Source of the DNA: Sulfurimonas lithotrophica
GTDB taxonomy: Bacteria > Campylobacterota > Campylobacteria > Campylobacterales > Sulfurimonadaceae
Direction of reading: 5' to 3'
DNA: 64,000 bases
NCBI RefSeq assembly: GCF_009258225.1
Contig: NZ_CP043617.1
Span: forward strand, 1,302,001 to 1,366,000
Within the stretch, counting starts at the first letter, position 1, and every line of letters starts with the position of its first letter. Below are positions 28,092 to 36,835 of this stretch, piece by piece. The notes under the pieces are model-generated. The model made no database searches. It was not told the DNA's origin and worked only from the letters and a program-made list of their open reading frames with translations. Both the position numbers and the translations under genes were made by a program.

Positions 28092-29816
28092 ATGAGATAT
28101 AATGTACTTTTTTCAATAATTTTTTTAATAGTTTTTTTTAATGGATGTCAAAATTCATCTGAAAGTTCAACACAAATAAACGAAGCTATTACAAAGATAG
28201 ATTTTAAATCTACTACGCCTATAAACAATAAAGCTGCTTATGTTACGAGCCAATGTTATACAAAAACCGAAGATAACATTACGGACATAAAGCATAATCC
28301 ATGTTTTAGCTGCCATATAAATTCTGAAGCTCCAAATTATATCGATGATGCAGACTTACAAACTGGTTTTGATTTTAGCGAATATACAAAAAGCAACCGT
28401 TTTATAAACCTTTTTAAAGACCGTACTACTTTAGTTAACAATATTAGTGATGCCGAGATTTTAGAGTATATTAAAAAAAATAACTATAAAGATTCAAATA
28501 ATAATCTTTTACTAAAAAACAAACTATCTTCATTGCCTGAAGAGTGGGATGTAAACAGCAACGGTATATGGGACGGATATATGCCCGATTGTTATTTTAA
28601 CTTTGACAATGAAGGCTTTGATAAAACTCCAAACGGTAAATATACTTTATGGCGTGCATTTGCATACTACCCTTTTTTAGGTACGTTTTGGCCAACAAAC
28701 GGAAGTACGGACGATGTACTTATAAGATTAGATGCATTGTTTTCAAAAGACACAAATGGCACTTTCAATTTAGAGATATATAAATTAAACCTAGCTATAG
28801 TTGAGTCACTCATTAAGCAAAAAGATGTAAAGATAGATAGTGTTGATGAAAATAAATACGGTGTTGATTTAAACCAAAACAATACACTTGATATTGCAGA
28901 TACCGTAAAGTTTAAATGGGATACACCGGACTATAATATTTCAACTCAAAAACTAAGCAACTTTTCTATGAGTTATGTTGGTCTTGCAAAAGAGAAACTT
29001 GAATCAAACGAATATCTTATAGCTCCGGGGTTATATCCGAAATTTACGGAATTTTTACACTCAGTAAGATACATAGACATTGATGAAAATGATACGATTA
29101 AAATAGCTTCAAGGATGAAAGAGCTGCGTTATGCAAAAAAAACAAACTGGAATACTTATTCTCAAATGCAAAACTATTCAATGACGGAGATAAAAGAAAA
29201 GGATGATTTTCCTGATAGATTAAGAACTATACTAGGTAACTCTGAAAAAGGACTTCAAACAGGTTTAGGATGGACTTATCAAGGTTTTATAGAAGATGCA
29301 AAAGGTCAGCTTAGACCTCAAAACTATGAAGAGACTCTGTATTGCATCGGATGTCATAGCGGAGTTGGGGCTATAACAGATTCTACTTTTGTATTTCAAA
29401 GAAAATTTGAATACGATACTTTTCAAAATGGATGGTATCACTGGGCACAAGATGCAAACGGTTTTAAAAACATACAAGAGCCTAAAACAAAAGACGATAG
29501 ATACGAGTATTCTCTTTATTTAGAAGTAAATCATGCAGGTGATGAGTTTAGAGATAATGATGAAATTATCAAAAAGTTTTTTACTGCTGATGGAGAACTA
29601 AAAGAAAATGAAATTACAATTTTGCATAATGATATTTCGCATCTGATTATACCTTCTAAAAAAAGAGCACTTGATTTAAATAAAGCATATAAAGTTATAG
29701 TTGATGAACAAAGTTATATTTACGGCAGAGATGCACACGTTAAACCTGTTGAAAATGTACATAAAAATGTCATACCGTTTACATCTACGGGAAATCAGAA
29801 AGTAGTCTTTGAGTAA
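28092..29816 (+). CDS. Diheme cytochrome-like lipoprotein
   Basis: 574 residues with a lipobox FFNGC and two c-type haem sites: NPCFSCH near residue 75 and LYCIGCHSG near residue 420. The rest shows no domain I can name. The two sites are ~345 residues apart, unlike compact diheme cytochromes, so they may sit in separate domains. It follows the PhoX-like gene after a hairpin, with AGGATAT as ribosome site. It could share phosphate control, or be an unrelated redox protein. The linkage to the phosphatase is only positional. Confidence 0.7.
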   Translation: MRYNVLFSIIFLIVFFNGCQNSSESSTQINEAITKIDFKSTTPINNKAAYVTSQCYTKTEDNITDIKHNPCFSCHINSEAPNYIDDADLQTGFDFSEYTKSNRFINLFKDRTTLVNNISDAEILEYIKKNNYKDSNNNLLLKNKLSSLPEEWDVNSNGIWDGYMPDCYFNFDNEGFDKTPNGKYTLWRAFAYYPFLGTFWPTNGSTDDVLIRLDALFSKDTNGTFNLEIYKLNLAIVESLIKQKDVKIDSVDENKYGVDLNQNNTLDIADTVKFKWDTPDYNISTQKLSNFSMSYVGLAKEKLESNEYLIAPGLYPKFTEFLHSVRYIDIDENDTIKIASRMKELRYAKKTNWNTYSQMQNYSMTEIKEKDDFPDRLRTILGNSEKGLQTGLGWTYQGFIEDAKGQLRPQNYEETLYCIGCHSGVGAITDSTFVFQRKFEYDTFQNGWYHWAQDANGFKNIQEPKTKDDRYEYSLYLEVNHAGDEFRDNDEIIKKFFTADGELKENEITILHNDISHLIIPSKKRALDLNKAYKVIVDEQSYIYGRDAHVKPVENVHKNVIPFTSTGNQKVVFE

Positions 29817-29880
29817 TGTAAAATAATAATATTATCTTTATCTTTGTATAATTGCATAAATATAATTATACTGGATAAAG

Positions 29881-30939
29881 ATGATACCTTATAACGCTAT
29901 TAAACCTTACCTCTTCAAGTTTCAACCTGAGAATGCTCACCACATAGCTGAGTTTGTCCTAAGACTTCCAAATCTGTGTCAGCTTCCGTTTAACTTCTTT
30001 TTAGAATCTCACTTTATAAGTGATGATGTTTTAACTCAAGAGCTTTTTGGTAGAAAATTTTATAATCCTGTAGGTCTTGGTGCAGGATTTGATAAAAATG
30101 CGACTATGATTCGCGGTATGCAGATTTTAGGTTTTGGTTTTACGGAAATCGGTACAGTTACTCCGCTTCCGCAACCCGGAAATCCAAAACCGAGAATGTG
30201 GCGTCATCCGGAACAAGAATCTATTCAAAATGCTATGGGATTTAACAATGAGGGGCTTTTAAAGGTTCAAAAAAGACTAAAACAACTCTACCCTTTTAGC
30301 ACACCCATAGGGGTAAATATCGGGAAAAACAAAGTTACACCCGAAAATGAAGCTATAAACGACTATACAAAACTTATTCAAACTCTTCATGAATTAGGCG
30401 ATTATCTTGTTATCAACATATCCTCGCCAAATACTCCAGGACTACGTGATTTGCAAAACGAAGAATTTATAGCTAAACTTTTTGAAGAAGCGAAAAAAAT
30501 CACAGACAAACCTATACTTTTAAAAATAGCACCTGATATGAGTGTTGAAGATGCTGTATCACTTACTAAAATGGCAGTTGAAAAAGGAGCTGACGGAATC
30601 ATAGCTACAAATACTACTATTGATTATTCACTAGTGCCAAATCCTGCCGATAAAGGCGGATTAAGCGGTGCCGTACTAAAAGAAAAAAGTTTTGAGATAT
30701 TTGAAGCTATAGCAAAAGAGCTTTACGGTAAAACAACTCTAATCTCAGTCGGAGGAATAGATTCTGCCAAAGAAGCATACAGACGCATACGTGCAGGTGC
30801 TAGCCTTGTTCAAATCCTTAGCGGGCTTATATTTCACGGTCCTGATATGATTATGAATATCAACAAAGAACTCATAGAGTTAATCAAAGCAGATGGTTTC
30901 TCAAACATAACTGAAGCCATAGGTGCGGATAGAAAATAA
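29881..30939 (+). CDS. pyrD: Dihydroorotate dehydrogenase, quinone type
   Basis: 352 residues. The N-terminal membrane-associating helices are followed by the class 2 barrel: GLGAGFDKNATM for FMN binding, the ISSPNTPGLRD loop with the catalytic Ser, and LISVGGIDS. It oxidises dihydroorotate with quinone as acceptor in pyrimidine synthesis. Its stop overlaps the next ATG by one base. From memory, the pyrD-M16 peptidase pair is conserved in Campylobacter and Helicobacter. Confidence 0.95.
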   Translation: MIPYNAIKPYLFKFQPENAHHIAEFVLRLPNLCQLPFNFFLESHFISDDVLTQELFGRKFYNPVGLGAGFDKNATMIRGMQILGFGFTEIGTVTPLPQPGNPKPRMWRHPEQESIQNAMGFNNEGLLKVQKRLKQLYPFSTPIGVNIGKNKVTPENEAINDYTKLIQTLHELGDYLVINISSPNTPGLRDLQNEEFIAKLFEEAKKITDKPILLKIAPDMSVEDAVSLTKMAVEKGADGIIATNTTIDYSLVPNPADKGGLSGAVLKEKSFEIFEAIAKELYGKTTLISVGGIDSAKEAYRRIRAGASLVQILSGLIFHGPDMIMNINKELIELIKADGFSNITEAIGADRK

Positions 30940-32315
30940 TGAAACTACTAATAACGCTTATTTTTACAATCATCTTGCTAAATGCAGAATCTACATATAT
31001 AAAACTTGGCGCTAAAAAACAAACAAACGGAACAAATATGGCAAAAAAAAGAACACTACACGAAACACCATCACACCTACCTGATTATGAGAGTATGACA
31101 TTGGAAAACGGCTTAGAAATAGTTGTAATCCCACTAGAAAACAACTCAAACGTAATTAGTACGGACATTTTTTATAAAGTCGGCAGCAGAAATGAAGTTA
31201 TGGGCAAAACGGGAATCGCACATATGCTTGAACATATGAACTTTAAATCAACAAAGAACTTGGATGCAGGAGAGTTTGACAAAGAGGTAAAAAGCATAGG
31301 CGGTGTAAACAATGCATCTACGAGTTTTGACTATACTCATTACTACATAAAATCAAGCTCGGACAACCTTAAAAAATCAATAGATTTATATGCTGAGCTT
31401 ATGCAAAATCTAAATCTAAAAGATGAAGAGTTTCAACCTGAACGTGATGTTGTAGCAGAAGAGCGTCGCTGGCGTACCGAAAATAATCCTCTAGGATATC
31501 TTTATTTTGCAATGTTTAACAATGCATATGTGTATCATCCATACCATTGGACACCTATCGGATTTATGAACGATATCCAAACTTGGACTATTGATGATAT
31601 CAAAAACTTTCATCAGACATACTATCAACCAAACAATGCTATTTTAATGGTTACGGGTGACATAGATGCAGACAAGGTTTTTAAAGCTGCACAAGAAGCA
31701 TTTGGAGATATAAAAAACCATACAACAGTACCTGAAGTAAAAGCGGTCGAGCCTGAACAAGACGGGGCTAAACGTATAATGGTTAAAAAAGAGAGTGAAG
31801 TTGAGATGGTAGCCATCACTTTTCACGTGCCTGACTTTAAACACAAAGATCAGCCTACACTAAGCACAATTAGCGAGATTTTATACTCCGGAAAAAGTTC
31901 ACGCCTTTACAAAGAACTGGTTGAGAAAAAACGTATGGTAAATCAGGTTTACGCATACAATATGGAAAATATAGATCCGGGTCTGTTTATATTTTTAGCT
32001 TCATGTAACCCAGGTGTAAAAGCTGAGGATGCAGAAGCTGAACTTATAAAGCAGATAGAGCTTATGAAAACTACCGAAGTAACTGCTGCCGAGCTTGAAA
32101 AAGTAAAGATAAATACAAAAGCAGACTTCATATACTCACTAGAATCATCTACAAGTGTAGCTAACCTTTACGGTGGCTATCTCGTTCGCGGAGATTTAAG
32201 TCCACTCTTAACTTATGAGGATGATATTAAAAGTATCACTCCAAAACAAGTTAAAGAAGTAGCAAACAAGTATTTTGATTTTGATAAATCAACAACTTTA
32301 ATACTAAAAAAATAA
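30939..32315 (+). CDS. M16 family zinc metallopeptidase
   Basis: 458 residues with an N-terminal signal peptide (LLITLIFTIILLNA) and the inverted zinc motif HMLEHMNFKST (HxxEH). The third ligand Glu lies in AEERRWRTENN. Length fits a single M16B subunit pair-like protein of the PqqE/YmxG type known in H. pylori. It is probably periplasmic. It is co-transcribed with pyrD. In relatives dapA follows at once, but here about 10 kb of other genes intervene. Confidence 0.92.
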   Translation: MKLLITLIFTIILLNAESTYIKLGAKKQTNGTNMAKKRTLHETPSHLPDYESMTLENGLEIVVIPLENNSNVISTDIFYKVGSRNEVMGKTGIAHMLEHMNFKSTKNLDAGEFDKEVKSIGGVNNASTSFDYTHYYIKSSSDNLKKSIDLYAELMQNLNLKDEEFQPERDVVAEERRWRTENNPLGYLYFAMFNNAYVYHPYHWTPIGFMNDIQTWTIDDIKNFHQTYYQPNNAILMVTGDIDADKVFKAAQEAFGDIKNHTTVPEVKAVEPEQDGAKRIMVKKESEVEMVAITFHVPDFKHKDQPTLSTISEILYSGKSSRLYKELVEKKRMVNQVYAYNMENIDPGLFIFLASCNPGVKAEDAEAELIKQIELMKTTEVTAAELEKVKINTKADFIYSLESSTSVANLYGGYLVRGDLSPLLTYEDDIKSITPKQVKEVANKYFDFDKSTTLILKK

Positions 32316-32330
32316 AACTAAGGGAAAAAA

Positions 32331-32546
32331 ATGGACGCTCAAAAGCAAGATGAAATAATGTCATACATTATGAACAAACTAGAAGAGGAAAAACTAGATA
32401 TCGGTGAGGGAATCTCACTTTGGCATACGATGGGACTTTTTATATTTTCACAACTTGACCCTGAGAATAAAGACGTATCTAAAATCTATGCAAATATTAG
32501 AAACTATTTGGATGAGATGGAAAACCTAAAAGGTACAAATAAATAA
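32331..32546 (+). CDS. Conserved small protein of unknown function
   Basis: 71 residues, acidic and mostly helical, with the core GISLWHTMGLFIFSQLD flanked by charged segments. It has an AAGGGAAAAAA ribosome site and follows the M16 peptidase by 15 bases. No signal peptide or cofactor motif is visible. I do not recognise a named family. Its position inside the operon makes a real gene likely. Confidence 0.7.
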   Translation: MDAQKQDEIMSYIMNKLEEEKLDIGEGISLWHTMGLFIFSQLDPENKDVSKIYANIRNYLDEMENLKGTNK

Positions 32547-32548
32547 GA

Positions 32549-33252
<704 letters not shown>

Positions 33253-33272
33253 CTAAAATATAGATAATTTGC

Positions 33273-33278
33273 TATAAT
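33273..33278 (+). promoter_or_regulatory. -10 box of ABC-F gene
   Basis: TATAAT lies 124 bases upstream of the ABC-F start. A transcript from here would have a ~110-base leader with a tiny ORF and a hairpin, suggesting post-initiation control. Confidence 0.5.
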
Positions 33279-33311
33279 AATATAAATAAACTTTTCAAAA
33301 GGAATATTGCC

Positions 33312-33329
33312 ATGTGGATATTAAACTAA
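33312..33329 (+). CDS. Candidate 5-residue leader peptide MWILN
   Basis: A minimal ORF of five codons plus TAA, preceded by AAAAGGA nine bases upstream, sits in the ABC-F leader. Short leader peptides upstream of ABC-F and Erm resistance genes sense antibiotic-stalled ribosomes. Such a small ORF can arise by chance. The ribosome site and the downstream complementary segments are what raise it above noise. Confidence 0.4.
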   Translation: MWILN

Positions 33330-33357
33330 CGGTACTTAAGGAAATTTTTTAACTTCA

Positions 33358-33390
33358 ATCCTTGAGACCTCTTCTAACCGATTCAAGGAT
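33358..33390 (+). promoter_or_regulatory. Hairpin hiding the ABC-F ribosome site
   Basis: ATCCTTGA (33358-33365) pairs perfectly with TCAAGGAT (33383-33390), whose AAGGA is the ribosome site for the ATG at 33397. An earlier AAGGA (33338-33342) can pair with the same TCCTT, forming an alternative structure that would free the ribosome site. Confidence 0.5.
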
Positions 33391-33396
33391 ACACAT

Positions 33397-34878
33397 ATGC
33401 AATCTTTACAACTAAACAACATATATTTTAAATACCCTACTTCGTCTGAGTATATATTCCAAGGTTTGAGTCTAGAACTATATCGAGGTTGGAATGCTCT
33501 TGTAGGTGCAAACGGTGCAGGGAAAACAACACTTTTAAAACTCATAACTAAAGAGCTTACCCCTGAGAGCGGAACTATAACGAACAATTTTGTAACCTCT
33601 TACGCCCAGCAGTCCACAGAAAACCTGCCTGAAAATGCAGAAGAGTTTTTTCACTCATATGAGAGCAATACTTTTAGACTAAAAGATATGTTAGACATTC
33701 AAGATGAGTGGTTATATAGGTGGGACTCTCTAAGCCATGGTGAGAGAAAACGAGTTCAAATAGCTGTAGCACTATTTTCTGAGCCAGATGTCTTAATAGT
33801 AGATGAACCTACAAACCATCTAGACATTCAGACAAAAGAGAAACTTTTTAAGGCACTGGAGTCTTATGATGGCATAGGCATCTTGGTAAGTCACGACAGA
33901 GAACTGCTGGACTTGTTATGTACTAAAACCTTTGTTCTAAAACATGGAAAACTAACAAAGATAAAGTCAAACTTCTCTACAGCCATAAAAGAGCTTGAAT
34001 CTATAAAAAACTTTCAAAAAGAGCAAAAGACTAAGCACTCAAAAGAGCTTAAAAAGATAGACAAGCAGATTCAAAATGCAAAAGAAAGTGTCTCAAGATC
34101 AAAAAGCAGACTATCACTAAAGAACGTTGATAAAAAAGACAGTGATGCAAAAGCAAAAGTATATCTTGCAAAGATAACTTCTAAAAATAAGTACGAAGGT
34201 CAAGCGGTAAAAACTGCCATTTCAAAAAAAGAGTACCTTTTAAAAGATGAAATAAGCATAGAAAAAGAGTATGAAAAAGGGATATTTTTTGAAAATGAAA
34301 TAGATAAAAGAGCCTTCCCTTTTGTTATAGAAAAAACTACCGAGACTATAAACGGTTTTACTTTTAATATACCAAGACTAGTAATAGAAAAAGGTGATAA
34401 GATTTGGATTCAAGGTGACAACGGTAGCGGTAAAACAACATTTATAGAGTATTTTCTATCAACACTAAAAGAGGATGACTACCTCTTCATCCCACAAGAG
34501 ATAAGCGAAGATGAGTCAGAGAAGATTTTTAAAGAGATAAAAGAGCTAAGCTCTGAAAAACAAGGAGGGATCTTCACTACCATCACAAGGCTCTCATCTG
34601 ACCCTAAAGCACTTCTACAAAGTAAAACTCCAAGTCCTGGAGAGATACGCAAACTTTTAATAGCAAAAGACTTAGAGAACAACCCTCCCCTGATAATACT
34701 AGACGAGCCTACAAACCACATGGATATAGACTCTATTATGAGCATTGAAAAGGCATTAGCAGAGTTTCAAGGGGCGGTTTTGTTTATAAGTCATGACTTG
34801 GCTTTTTGTAAAAACTTGGCTAATAAGACTTGGCGTGCTAAGAGAGATGAGAAAGATATTCTAATATCCTTAAGTTAA
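33397..34878 (+). CDS. ABC-F family ATPase (ribosome-associated type)
   Basis: 493 residues and no membrane segments. NBD1 has GANGAGKTT near residue 38, LSHGERKRVQIA and VLIVDEPTNHLD. A Lys-rich coiled linker lies at about 195-300. NBD2 has GDNGSGKTT near 345, a degraded signature SPGEIRKLL and LIILDEPTNHMD. Twin DEPTNHxD boxes are diagnostic of ABC-F, proteins that act on the ribosome in translation or antibiotic protection. The linker and short length are unlike EttA. A resistance role is possible given the structured leader, but unproven. Its stop overlaps that of the integrase remnant. Confidence 0.88.
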   Translation: MQSLQLNNIYFKYPTSSEYIFQGLSLELYRGWNALVGANGAGKTTLLKLITKELTPESGTITNNFVTSYAQQSTENLPENAEEFFHSYESNTFRLKDMLDIQDEWLYRWDSLSHGERKRVQIAVALFSEPDVLIVDEPTNHLDIQTKEKLFKALESYDGIGILVSHDRELLDLLCTKTFVLKHGKLTKIKSNFSTAIKELESIKNFQKEQKTKHSKELKKIDKQIQNAKESVSRSKSRLSLKNVDKKDSDAKAKVYLAKITSKNKYEGQAVKTAISKKEYLLKDEISIEKEYEKGIFFENEIDKRAFPFVIEKTTETINGFTFNIPRLVIEKGDKIWIQGDNGSGKTTFIEYFLSTLKEDDYLFIPQEISEDESEKIFKEIKELSSEKQGGIFTTITRLSSDPKALLQSKTPSPGEIRKLLIAKDLENNPPLIILDEPTNHMDIDSIMSIEKALAEFQGAVLFISHDLAFCKNLANKTWRAKRDEKDILISLS

Positions 34879-34970
34879 AAGTCCAAAGGGCTTATAACTT
34901 TAGACTTGTTCATCTCTGCAACCACATGGGTGTATATCATAGTAGTTTTTTCTTCATCATAAACTCCTAA
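34875..34970 (-). pseudogene. 3' remnant of an integron integrase gene
   Basis: Reading the minus strand, the last ~31 codons give LGVYDEEKTTMIYTHVVAEM and then NKSKVISPLDF before TAA. TTMIYTHV followed after about a dozen residues by SPLD is the C-terminus of integron integrases (IntI1: TTMIYTHVL ... SPLD). Other tyrosine recombinases share the catalytic YTHV but not the SPLD tail. An in-frame TAA lies two codons upstream, and no other integrase sequence is found up to 35172. The gene is therefore truncated to its last catalytic Tyr region. Its orientation, divergent from the cassette at 35386, is that of a standard integron. Confidence 0.8.
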
Positions 34971-35172
34971 AAATTAAATGACAAAATGTTCATATAACGG
35001 CAAAAATATTTTTAAACGTACATTGATATTTTAAAAATTTTAGTACTTTTTTAAGTATATTTCACAAAATATTGCATTTTGCAATAAAAATATAATTAAA
35101 ATTAACATTTTTAGTGTTCGTTTATTTATCTAATATCAAGCTAATCTATATATAATGTTCGTTGAATAAATA
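34971..35172. other. AT-rich gap between integrase remnant and palindromic element
   Basis: About 200 bases of very AT-rich sequence with no gene. It holds a 7-bp hairpin (35070-35076 / 35080-35086) and a direct repeat TGTTCGTT at 35115-35122 and 35156-35163. This is where the attI site and the cassette promoter of an integron would lie, but neither can be proven here. Confidence 0.5.
35151..35156 (+). promoter_or_regulatory. Candidate cassette promoter -10
   Basis: TATAAT in the right orientation and place to drive the cassette gene. There is no clear -35. Transcripts from here would pass through the palindromic element at 35173-35353 before the start codon at 35386. Confidence 0.35.
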
Positions 35173-35353
35173 GTTCATCCTCGCCGTTGGCGAGGATGAA
35201 CGGTCAAGCCGAGCGAGTTCTTGTTATCCCTCCGCCTTACGGCTCCGATAACAAGTCGCTGGAGCGAACACTCTTCCCACTCTCTTATATCAGTACTGCA
35301 TACTACGTATGCTATACTGCTACTCAGAGTGTCGCTCGGCTTGACCGTTAGAC
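35173..35353. other. Dense palindromic element ending in an attC-type core
   Basis: Nested inverted repeats: a 13-bp stem (35173-35185 / 35189-35201), a 16-bp stem (35201-35216 / 35332-35347), and inside it a 9-bp stem (35220-35228 / 35247-35255), a 7-bp stem (35268-35274 / 35326-35332) and a 6-bp stem (35298-35303 / 35307-35312). The right end is GTTAGAC (35347-35353), which fits the GTTRRRY core. The outer stem with its CAAGCCG arm resembles attC arms of known cassettes. The expected left core is degenerate (GATGAAC, 35195-35201), so this is probably a damaged or unusually long attC. Confidence 0.6.
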
Positions 35354-36829
35354 AGTAAATTACATAGGTAAAATAAAAGACTAGAATGGAAGATATGAAC
35401 AAACTAAAAAATGAGCTCAATGAGATAATTCAAAAGAAATCAAATTTTTCAAAATTAACTTATGAAATAAATATAGCAGTCGAAAAACCAGCGAATGCAG
35501 ATCAGTTTCCAAATCGAGATTTTAGTTTTAAAAAAATTGATATTGTATGCAAAGAAGCACAATTTGATTCTTTTACAAAATTCAATAATGAAATAAAAGA
35601 AGTTTGCAAAGACATAGAACAACTTAATAGCACACATTTTGTAAGCTTTAACTTTGAAAAATGCGATATAAAGTTTTGGAACGAAAACATCAATTTAGGT
35701 TCACATATAAATTTTATTGAGTGTGAGATAAATGTTAATGTTCAGGATGTAAATTTAGATGAAATTTATCTATTGTTTAGAAATTTTCATAATTGCAAAT
35801 TTAAAAATTTAAGTTTGTTAAGTAATATTAAAACTGTACATATTGATTTACATCAATCTTCCATCGATTTAATGCAGTTGGTAAAAATAGAAATATTGGA
35901 TAACGGAATTAATAAAATTGAAATTAAAAATTCTCACATCAAAAGAATAACGATTAAAGAGGCTATCTTTAAAAGAGATTTTACAATTTATGAAACTACA
36001 ATCGATTCGATCAGAATCGAAAATGTAGATTTTGAATCTTTATCAGAGTTTAATGAGGTTACTTTTCAATCAGAATTTGATTTTAAAGAAATCACTTATA
36101 ATGGTTTGACATTATTTGACAGATGTATCTTTAACGCAAAAGCAGAATTTGAATATATTATTTTTGAAAAGTTTACCTCATTTAGAGGTACAACATTTAA
36201 TAAAGGATTGAATTTAGATTTTACAAGTGCTGAGAAAGAGATTAATTTCTTTGGTATAAAAGGACTTAAAAATAATGAATCTATAGAAAACACTTCTCAA
36301 GAAACATATCGTATTATCAAATATAACTTTGAAAAAATTGGTAATAAAATAGAAGCAAATAAATATCATGCTTTAGAATTAGACCAAAAAAGAAGAGAGT
36401 TAGAAAAAAACAAATGGAACAATAAAAAAGATTATTTAGTATTTAAACTTCATAGTTGGAGTTCTGAACATTCTACAAATTGGTCATTAGCTTTACTATG
36501 GATTTTTGCTGTTGGTTTTTTAACAGTTTTTTCCCTTCATCTAGGTATAGCAAAAGATTTGTTTTTTCATCCAAATCATTTTAAAATAGAATACATTGGC
36601 AAAATATTTAGTCAATTTTTTAAGTTTATATATATTGGGAATATGGATGATATTTTAAAAAATAATTCTTTCATATTTTTATTAAATAAAGTGCTTTTGG
36701 GGTATTTGTATTATCAATTTTTAATTTCAGTAAGAAAAGATACTAGAAAATGAGACATCACAACAAGTCTAACAAATCAGGGGAGCTAATAAATTACCCT
36801 GCGGGCAATTTATTAGCTCATTTCAAACG
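35348..36829 (+). mobile_element. Integron gene cassette
   Basis: The 1482-base unit between the G|TTAGAC junctions of the two core sites holds one ORF whose stop is 14 bases before the attC left core. This is textbook cassette layout. With the integrase destroyed, it is immobile unless an integrase acts in trans. Confidence 0.7.
35386..36753 (+). CDS. Cassette-encoded pentapeptide-like membrane protein
   Basis: 455 residues. Residues 50-300 show a loose five-residue periodicity with Phe or Ile in the core (CKFKNLSLL, AIFKRDFTIYETTID, CIFNAKAEFEYIIFEKFTSF), typical of degenerate pentapeptide-repeat helices. A helical stretch ETYRIIKYNFEKIGNKIEAN follows at about 303-322. Two membrane helices lie near 367-388 and 427-447, with a basic tail VRKDTRK. 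Similar pentapeptide-plus-two-helix proteins occur in bacteria with unknown roles. Composition is more AT-rich than flanking housekeeping genes. Two close ATGs (35386, 35395) are possible starts, and ribosome sites are weak. Function unknown; cassette genes often serve defence or stress. Confidence 0.75.
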   Translation: MEDMNKLKNELNEIIQKKSNFSKLTYEINIAVEKPANADQFPNRDFSFKKIDIVCKEAQFDSFTKFNNEIKEVCKDIEQLNSTHFVSFNFEKCDIKFWNENINLGSHINFIECEINVNVQDVNLDEIYLLFRNFHNCKFKNLSLLSNIKTVHIDLHQSSIDLMQLVKIEILDNGINKIEIKNSHIKRITIKEAIFKRDFTIYETTIDSIRIENVDFESLSEFNEVTFQSEFDFKEITYNGLTLFDRCIFNAKAEFEYIIFEKFTSFRGTTFNKGLNLDFTSAEKEINFFGIKGLKNNESIENTSQETYRIIKYNFEKIGNKIEANKYHALELDQKRRELEKNKWNNKKDYLVFKLHSWSSEHSTNWSLALLWIFAVGFLTVFSLHLGIAKDLFFHPNHFKIEYIGKIFSQFFKFIYIGNMDDILKNNSFIFLLNKVLLGYLYYQFLISVRKDTRK

Positions 36830-36835
36830 TTAGAC
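36767..36835. other. attC recombination site (59-base element)
   Basis: 69 bases from GTCTAAC (36767-36773, RYYYAAC) to GTTAGAC (36829-36835, GTTRRRY), which are perfect complements. Between them lies a 13-bp stem (36783-36795 / 36807-36819) topped by CCC/GGG with a 3-base loop, and small unpaired gaps near the cores. Size, core consensus and imperfect palindrome all match integron attC sites. Confidence 0.85.

Noticed and set aside
35175-35420. Minus-strand ORF of 81 residues across the palindromic element
   Set aside because: It arises from the inverted repeats of the attC-like element, has no ribosome site and encodes low-complexity sequence.
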